Source of the DNA: Sorghum bicolor
Lineage: Eukaryota > Streptophyta > Magnoliopsida > Poales > Poaceae
NCBI RefSeq assembly: GCF_000003195.3
Contig: NC_012870.2
Span: 22,684,501-22,748,500, forward strand
Length of the DNA: 64,000 nucleotides
Reading direction: 5' to 3'
In this document: piece by piece, positions 56,389 through 64,000 of the stretch
Position numbering within the stretch: the stretch's first letter is position 1
Layout of the letters: every line of letters starts with the position of its first letter
Translations under genes and position numbers: made by a program
The notes under the pieces: generated by a model
Told to the model about the DNA's origin: nothing
Seen by the model: only the letters and a program-made list of their open reading frames with translations
Databases searched by the model: none

Positions 56389-58222
56389 TGTCACACCCGG
56401 TTTCAAAGAACAAAACCAGGCTAGCCATATGTGTGCCCAGGAAGTCCACACATACAACAACAGAAGCAATAATATCAAAAACAATGTTATATAGTGGAAA
56501 CATACTTATAAATAACACTTACATCAGAGAATCGTAACGCAATAACTAATCTTCAAGCTCAATCTTCACAGGGACGGTTGACTGGGGGTAACATATGCCT
56601 AGCACTTCTTGTATCCTGAGAACATCCTTCATGACTCCATCCTTCTAATCAACTCTTTCTAGTGGACTGGAGTGGTGGAAAATAGCAAGAGTGAGCACAT
56701 ATCGTACTCAACAAGTATAACCAAGGGTTTATGAGGCTCAAATAGCTGACACTGGTTTGACTGCATTTAGCTTTTAATAGTGGATAGCATATTTAATCAT
56801 TGGATAGCAAATATCAAGGTAGCATAAATAATCCCATAACCACATGATCAATGTATACAAGAATTAAGAATAACACATATAAACAACATAATAAACCATC
56901 ATTTATCATCAATAATCATGTTCATCTGTGTCCATCTATTCCGTCAGTTTTCCGGGCCGCCCGTATCCGTGGGCACGGCTAGTATACCAGATTTAACACT
57001 CTGCAGAGGTTGTACATCTTTACCCATGAGTCATGATTTACCCTTTCGCCCGAGGTAGCTAGTCTCTTAACCCCCTTTCTAGGGAGGTCGGCAGGGATCA
57101 CTATGAAGCCTTTCAAAAGTTCGTCTAACATGTTAGGGCCGCAAGGTTTCCTTCGCGAGCAGATATAGATAACCCCCTTTCGAATGGCACAATGACGCGC
57201 AACCTATACACATAGGGACAGGGGCTCGCACTATACCCGTGTCGGTTCAGCCCCTCTAGCGCCCTTTCGGGTAACCTCTAACAAGCTAGAAAAGGTCTTC
57301 ATACTGAGCTAAAGCCAGAGCCATATAGCCCTCATGGTTGTACGAGTTGTCCCATCTTTTGCCAAGGGATAAGTCCTTATGGAGGGTCAAGATCAATCCA
57401 GCAAAAGCTAGAGTTCTTTCCACCCTTTATATTCAAGTTGCTAGAAAGCTTATTTTATTGTTTATTGTACATTCAAATATTCATGTTACAAGATCATGGA
57501 TTAATAATCAAGCACTAGCAAGAACTACCCAAATGCATATCCAAATAGGTAACAGGGAATTCAGGATAACAATCATCTATGATTTTGCTAAGGTCATCAA
57601 GGTGGACACATGCATATGAAATATGTATTAAAAGTGTGTAGGTAACAAGGATAATCCCAAGTTATACTTGCCTTAAACACTTGCTTAGTTCTCACACCAT
57701 TAGCTTTCGAACATCATCTTCTGATCTTCAGCGCCCACAGACAGTTCTAATCTACTCGTAGCAAGCACTACACATAGGCAAACATACAAGCAACAAATAA
57801 AACAACTAAAAATAATACACCATACAAGATAAAAGAGCATACTAATAGAGAATCGACGCTACAAGATTGTAAGAAGCACCAGAATCGAGCCTAACGTTAA
57901 AAGAAATGATTAACGGTAGTTTTATATTATAAAAGAGAAGTTTACATATTTGATTTATTGAAGAGTGATGGAGTTATAAAGGACGTTCTCAGAAAACTGT
58001 CAGAAGTGCTTGGCATACGCAACCCCCAGTCAACCGTCCCTGTGAAGATTGAGCCTGAAGATTAGTTTCCGTTCCGCGATACTCTGATGTAAGTGTTAAT
58101 TATAAGTAAGTTTCTATTATATAGCATTGTGTCTAATATCTTTCATTCTGTTGTTATATGTGTGGACTTCCTAGGCACACATATAGCTAGCCTGGTTTTG
58201 TTCCTTAAAACCGGGTGTGACA
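56389..58222. mobile_element. Inverted LTR-end element (U5 at both termini)
   Basis: Begins TGTCACACCCGGTTTC and ends AAAACCGGGTGTGACA, with CCTAC duplications at 56384-56388 and 58223-58227. The left arm, on the minus strand, is about the last 1.58 kb of a gypsy LTR related to gypsy-3 (shared CCCAGTCAACCGTCCCTG and GTGTGGACTTCCTAGGCACA). The right arm (about 57978-58222) is the last ~245 bp of the same kind of LTR on the plus strand. The arms are roughly 85% identical as inverted repeats. Neither LTR 5' end is present. A small ORF (57338-57619) is not a gene. Confidence 0.75.
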
Positions 58223-58227
58223 CCTAC

Positions 58228-58743
58228 CTCTAGAAGAAATGTGCTTTTTGGTTGTTTGCGAAAAAATTCAATTGTAGTGACTATTGGTCCTTGCATCATC
58301 CATATTCTTCACTTATGCCCATGTCATGAAACTCAACCTCTGTTATGCTTGGTAATCTGCTAGCTCCTTATTTGAACCTTGGTATGGGTCTTTTGAGTAT
58401 GAAGGGTTGCCAAGTTATTTTGCTTATTGGCGACTTTCTATTAATTTCAAGAGCCAAAATATTCTATTTTGGCTTTGCATAATTTTGTGCAGGGATTCAT
58501 GTGGCTGATACTTTACTATTTCCCATTGCGAAAAAATATAGCTGATGAATACTTCAACCATCATGCTATCAAAATAGCCCCCATGAAGAACTTTGATGGC
58601 TTCCAAAGCCCAAGGTGTGATAATGCATATTGAACAAACTCACCTTATAGAGGTGATATTATGATGAATTGTTATGCAAATATGTTCAACAAATTTAGTG
58701 TTAATTTTACTTCTTGTATGGAAAATGGACCCTATGGGCATAA
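58228..58743. other. Interval without gene
   Basis: AT-rich, no recognisable gene or repeat ends. Confidence 0.45.
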
Positions 58744-58805
58744 TGTTTAAATTTTGGTGTTTCATGGTCAACATGACCAATTGGACTAACGATGTTTGCT
58801 AGGTA

Positions 58806-59061
58806 CTCCCTCCATACTAAAAAATAAAGTCGTTAAATTGGACATCAATACGGTCTCCAAAGCATAACTTTGACTTCTTATTTTATAAAAATATTTATCA
58901 AAAAGTGATACATGTATATATTTATGCAAGTATTTTTCAATACAAATCTATTCATGTTGATATTTCCAAACTCAATAACTTAAAAGTTATTCATGACTTA
59001 TATTCCCAATGTTTGATCAATATCTTGTCCAAAACGACTTTATTTTTTAGTATTGAGGCAG
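58806..59061. mobile_element. Stowaway MITE
   Basis: 256 bp with ~29-bp terminal inverted repeats (CTCCCTCCATACTAAAAAAT...; right end mirrors it with two mismatches near the tip) and TA duplications at 58804-58805 and 59062-59063. No ORF. Mobilised in trans by Mariner-like transposase. Confidence 0.93.
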
Positions 59062-59573
59062 TATAGGTTAAGTGGATGCAAGGTTGTTTTGGAATTAGGC
59101 AAAGTGATGATTCAGATGATTGAAATCTCAGGCAAGACATTATAAGTTATGCTGAATACCTACAATACATGCTAGAAATCTAAGACACCAAGAAGTAGAA
59201 GCCCAAAAGCGAAGACACAACAAAAATTGAAGCTACTGAAGCCAAGAGTCCAATATGAATTGGACTTGTCTCATGATTTGGATCTTCTCAAAATGATATG
59301 TATCAGTTCAATATTGTAAAGCTTTTCATTATTAGCTTTCCTAAGAGTCCAAGATCATCAAAATTGGAGTTCAGAGCTAAAAGTTATGCCCAATATATAA
59401 AAGTGTGTCAGGTTCAAAAGAAGGTAAGTTATAGTCCAATGCTTATAATATGATGGTCAAAATGGAACATTATAGTCTAATTCTTATAATCTGATGGTCA
59501 CAAGAACAAACTGATGCTCATGGAAAAGTGTGAAATGGCTAGTTTCCAATGGCTTGTCGACATGGCACCATAG

Positions 59574-62500
59574 TGTAATACCCGATTTTAAGGACAAAAT
59601 CAAATACGCACCATATGTGAGTTTTAGGAGTCAAATCCCACGTATAGCTACAAATAAAGGGTAATATCAAAAGACAATGCATAAATATATAACGTACTTA
59701 ATATAAAAGATATAACCTTTGATAGCAAACAGCGGATAGACAACTCCAACCTTCGGGTATTAACTTCACTCTACAGGATCCAACAGACTGGTTGATCACA
59801 AGCCTAACACTCCTCCTGAAGTATGGGGGAAATAGCAAGAGTGAGTCCATGTCGAACTCCACAAGTATAGCAACTAGATTGTATAGATCCCACAATCTCA
59901 TGATCAATGTGACATAAATAATGTAGAGCATTAAACAATAAATAATGAGAATTTTAACACAATAAGAATCATCATCGTTGGTGTAAGAATCCCCAAGGCC
60001 GCTCTTGACCGTGAACACGGCTAGTAAACCAGTTTTAACAGTCTGCAGAGGTTGTACATCTTTACCCATGAGTCATGATTTACCCTTTCGTCCGAGGCCC
60101 GTCGACCTCTTAACCCACTACCAAGGAAGGTCGGCAGGGATCACTATGAAGCCTTTCAAAAGTTCGTCTAACATGTTAGGGCCGCAAGGTTTCCTTTGCG
60201 CACAGATATAGAGCCCCCCTTCCGATGGCACAATGACTCGCAGCCTATACACATACAAACAGAGGCCACACTATACCCAAAACGGTTCAGCCCCTCCGCC
60301 CTTTCGGGTAACCTCTAACAAGCTAGAAAAGGTCTTCATACTAAGCTAAAGCCAGAGCCATTATAGCCCTCATGGTTGCACTGTTGTCCCGGTTATCACT
60401 TACAGATAAATCATCAAGTGGCTAAAAACTTATTTTTATCATTTATTACTTAACATTAATCTAGTCACACGATCATGGTCACAGAATTAAAACCCAAATG
60501 CTATACTTGCCTTGATCCAAATGCCCTTGCTTATCCTTTTGGTTCTGCTGGTCTTTACTTATTGCCAAAGCTCTTATCTTGATTACCAAAAACTGCTTTC
60601 CGACTAAACTCGATCATCGATCACACAAACAATCGAAGAAAACATACACGAAGCAAACAAGGCTACAATTAGAACAGTACACCAATCATATAAAAATAGT
60701 ATGAAAAGTTCATAAAAAGATTCTATGCATCGCTACGATTTCATAGACGTAAAGATCACGAAAATCAAAGTTAAAACGTAGAAGTTATGAATTTTCTAAG
60801 TTTTCCTATAGAAGAATAATTAATTAATTAAGGTCACGAAATTAAAAAGGTTTCAAACTGAGTAAACAATTTTACTAAAATGTAAAGCTCATTAATACGA
60901 ACCTAACGCAATTTGAATGGGTCAAAACGGAGTTAAAACCGAGAAGATATGACCTAAACAAGCTAATGTATTTCTATTGTATTTTTGGATTTATTTTTGT
61001 AAAGGAAAATGGCCAGAAAACATCTGCATGACCACATGTGATGTCATCAAAGCTAGCTAATAAGCAGCCACGTACAAATTAAGATCAGTGGACGTGAGTA
61101 GAAAAAAAACACATCCAACACTTGGATAATATATATCTAAAAAAAATACCAAACTTGTGTGGAGCAGGAATAGGTGGACTAAAAATTAATTGAATAACGA
61201 TCTGCTCTAGTCATAGATTGTAAGGATGGAAACCCAGCGGTAGACTGTATGATCTGTAGATAGGTAGTAACTCATATATCAATGGTGGAGAGATACTGCA
61301 GATTTGCACGTAAGCATGTTGCTTGGTAATGGCCTCCTGCCACACACAGAGCAGAGAGATTGACGACGTGTGATAGCTGGTTTGCTCGGCTTGCAAAAGG
61401 CAGTGGAACAGGTTGGTTGACAGAGCCTTGTAGTCTCTAGACATAGCAAATAGACAGAGTACGCCATGAAACAAACAATAGCTAGAAACAGAAGATTGGA
61501 TTGTATGACATACATAGAATCATGGCTGACGAGAAGGTTGGTGTACAAGTGCTCACCATCAAGGGCGGATTTTGGGCTAGGGCCAGTAGGGCCACGGCCC
61601 TAGTCGCAGCCCAAAAGAATTTGTAGAATATGAGTAGTTTTTCGGCCTAGCCCTAGGTATTGGGTTGAAATTGTTGGCCCAGCAGAGAGGAAGACAGACC
61701 GAGAGAGAAAGGAGGCAGCACAAGCGCCGCATCGTGCGCCTGCGCATCCTTTCCTGTTTGCGAGTCGCGACTCTCGGTCTCCCTCCGACTCTTCATATCT
61801 ACTGCTGATGGCTCGCCGCCCGCCCGTTCCCATTCGCTGGTTCATGAGCAGTGGAGCACGGACACAGAGCCACGGAGACGGAGGCATGCTGCACGCTGGA
61901 TCACCCCTGCCGGCCAGTAGTTACTAGTTGCATACTTGCACCTGATGATCGAAGATCAAGGGACTGCTGAAGACTGAAGTTCAGAAGTTGCATCTACCAT
62001 TTGCCCGTCAGTAAAATTTCTGATTTCTAATTATAATATGTCTTTTCCCCATCGCTGAAGTTATAATTTTAATTTAATATTAAACTCTTTCAATTCCATA
62101 TCTAGTAGGAATTGAATGAAAGAACTTTGAGAGTAGATACTTAGAATTTAAATACGAAATCAAGATATCATTTAAATTTATGCATCTATGAGCTTTGTTT
62201 TGTTGTTTATCGATATTAGTCTCGGTACAGGTGGTATTTTAGTTCGGTACGGGCGGTATATGTACTTTGATAGTTAGTGATGCAGCTCATGAATTGACTA
62301 TGGCCCTAGGCATCAAAATGGACGAGCTCTGCCACTGCTCACCATGTTTCAGCTAGTAGGAACGGCAGCGACGTGCGGCCGGGCTCGACGTGGAGACGAA
62401 AATGTCAGCTTCGTGTGGTCTTGTTCCTAACGTGCTGGATGAGCATCAAGGTGCGATTGTGGCGTTAAAGATAGTATAGTAATTTACTACCTTGGGATTT

Positions 62501-63368
62501 CCAAATAAGGGACTACCCTTACGGTAGTTTTGGTGTAGTTTGTCTAAAGGGGCTGGTACATATATATATAGGAAGAAAAACACTTCATATCCACATCAAT
62601 TAGCAATATGGTACTAATTGATGTTGCAACCTCTATCTTTACTAATAGGCCTAATTAATTATTAAAGCCCATTAGTAAATAACTACATAGTTTTTTGGGA
62701 TTTATTATGGGCTTTGACGTTGGAAAAATAATAAGAGATTTATTATTTTCAGAATTAATTATTTTCATTGATAAAATAATTCTAGAAAAGTTTAGAATTA
62801 GTAGTTAAGCCACGAAAAATACTCCGAAAGCTCCGAAAATTCGAAAAAAATTCTCAGAGATATTATAGAACATGGGGAACCCGAATAAAGTTTTTGGAGC
62901 TCATGATAAGATTGTTTGGAGCATCTAAAAGTTAGATTATGCTTATAGAAAAGTGAGAACGGAAGATGGAAAATTCCTAAAAAGTTTGTAGAGACTCCTT
63001 GATGAAAGAGAAACTAAAAGAAGTGATTTGGATATTAAAGAAAATATTTTAGAAAGCTCCTAATAAAAACTTGAGCTGAGAAACAAAGAATTTGGTTATA
63101 GATAAATATATAGACATACCGGTCAAGGAAAATCGATCTACTAAACGCATTTTTTAAAAACTTTGCTCACTCAACACATAAAGGAGCAACAAGCAAACAT
63201 TACATCAAATCTTATGCGCCAGCATGTATGCACAACAATATTGCTAAGGCTTATGATAAATTTTAATTTAATGAAAAATATTATTTTCCTTATATTTTCA
63301 TGAGCACAAAATACAAAATTGAATAAATTTTCATCTATTTTTAAAAGAGCAAATTTTAGGGTGTTACA
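59574..63368 (-). mobile_element. Solo LTR of a gypsy (Tekay-like) element
   Basis: Starts TGTAATACCCGATTTTAAGG and ends TTTTAGGGTGTTACA on the plus strand (TG...CA), with CATAG duplications at 59569-59573 and 63369-63373. Homologous to the left arm of the inverted element (for example AACATGTTAGGGCCGCAAGG at 60170 and 57130) and more distantly to the gypsy-3 LTRs. Length 3795 bp including a 778-bp hAT insert. No internal region or coding sequence remains. Confidence 0.92.
61560..62337. mobile_element. hAT-like non-autonomous transposon
   Basis: 778 bp flanked by the 8-bp duplication CTCACCAT (61552-61559 and 62338-62345). Termini CAAGGGCGGATTTTG and, inverted, CAGTGGCAGAGCTCG, a weak hAT-style CAGGGGCGGA repeat. 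Palindromic CTAGGGCC / GGCCCTAG segments lie near both ends. The minus-strand ORF 61600-61887 has no transposase motif; the element is non-autonomous. Confidence 0.85.
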
Positions 63369-64000
63369 CATAGAATTTTTTTTGATTGTAGGCATAGGAA
63401 CAATCTGGTGCTCATAGAAAGTTGTGTAATGTCTAGTTTTGGATGTTGGGGCTATATATACCCCGTTGCTTGGCCATTTGAGGGGTACTATAGTTGAGGG
63501 AAGTGTGTGGACAATTGACGCTCATCTATTTCTCATTTAGCCACTAGAAGTGCTTAGGGAAATATTAGGTGATTAGTGTATGTGCTTGAAAAGTGCTTAG
63601 GCTAGTTAGACCACTACTAATGCACTTGCTCTAGGTTTAGGCCTAGTATTTAGTGAGGTTTGCATACCTCTTATCACTCGGCGCTTGTTTACACCATTGT
63701 GTGCATCGGAGGGGCTTATAATCTTGTGAGACCACAACAACCACATTTGTGTGGTGTGGTCAACCACATTAGGGTTTAGGGTTTATGGGGCTAGCTTGGG
63801 CAACCCTTGGTGCGATCAAGCGACCATTGGTAGGGTCAAGTAACCCCACCAGGTGGGCCCTGCTAGCCACCCAACCATGTTCACCTGCCTCCTTTGCTTA
63901 TTTTTGATGAATTTTGGTCAAAATTTCATCTATTCAAATAATTTTCATGTACAAGTGGAATTAGGTCAATTGATAACATAATTCACTACTTATGATGTCG

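Larger units (their letters stand above)
58744..64000 (+). mobile_element. Copia-type LTR, partial, truncated by window end
   Basis: Starts at or near TGTTTAAATTTTGGTGTTTC (58744). With its inserts removed, the remainder has the content of a SIRE-like LTR: a CTAGTTTCCAATGGC upstream tract (59540), then a core promoter GGGGCTATATATACCCC (63452-63468), then transcribed leader-like sequence to the window end. No LTR end or coding region is reached, so the call is tentative. Confidence 0.45.

Noticed and set aside
61600..61887. Minus-strand ORF in the hAT element
   Set aside because: No hAT dimerisation or catalytic motif; too short for a transposase.

Overview
This is a plant nuclear window, almost certainly from a grass and probably a panicoid one. 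That placement is an inference from the mobile elements: CACTA transposons with subterminal repeats, Stowaway MITEs, SIRE-like copia LTRs, and gypsy elements with 1.6-3.8 kb LTRs. By my boundaries 85-90% of the window is transposable element. The only host gene I can support is a small secreted glycine-rich protein (45681-46298). A broken, 5'-truncated paralog of it lies at 1084-1502. No rRNA, tRNA, CRISPR array or bacterial-type operon was seen.

Layout. 1-1083: right end of a CACTA transposon with hairpin subterminal repeats, cutting into the glycine-rich pseudogene. 2248-7827: a dead LINE with a 17-bp target duplication, sitting in the pseudogene's 3' flank; the intact paralog at ~46.7 kb preserves the empty site. 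7845-10197: gene-poor, with one MITE remnant. 10198-43700: a fossil minus-strand Ty3/gypsy pol split by three CACTA elements. The first, CACTA-1 (10924-40268), holds a stack: gypsy-2 (11765-39748) contains gypsy-3 (14988-34659), which contains copia-1 (23060-31728), which contains a solo LTR (26118-27772) of the gypsy-2 family. Each of these five insertions has a matching target-site duplication (TTA, GTGGC, TATAT, ACCCC, GTGAC), so the order of events can be read directly.

43700-47212: the glycine-rich gene with its promoter and 3' flank. 47213-56045: an old minus-strand SIRE-like LTR holding copia-2 (47446-55213, nearly intact Ty1-copia gag-pol with three in-frame stops). Its 3' LTR holds a small LTR element (52043-55196). 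56389-58222: an odd element with LTR 3' ends at both termini in inverted orientation and a CCTAC duplication. 58744-64000: part of a plus-strand copia-type LTR holding a Stowaway MITE and a 3.8-kb solo gypsy LTR, which itself holds a hAT element.

The three LTR elements of the main stack keep only gag, or gag plus protease; none keeps reverse transcriptase or integrase, so all would have depended on enzymes from elsewhere. I found no new cellular system. The unusual material is structural: the datable nested stack, the U5-to-U5 inverted element, a gag/amber/double-protease element, a four-zinc-knuckle gag whose reading frame is preserved across a solo LTR, and a CACTA/glycine-rich chimeric ORF.
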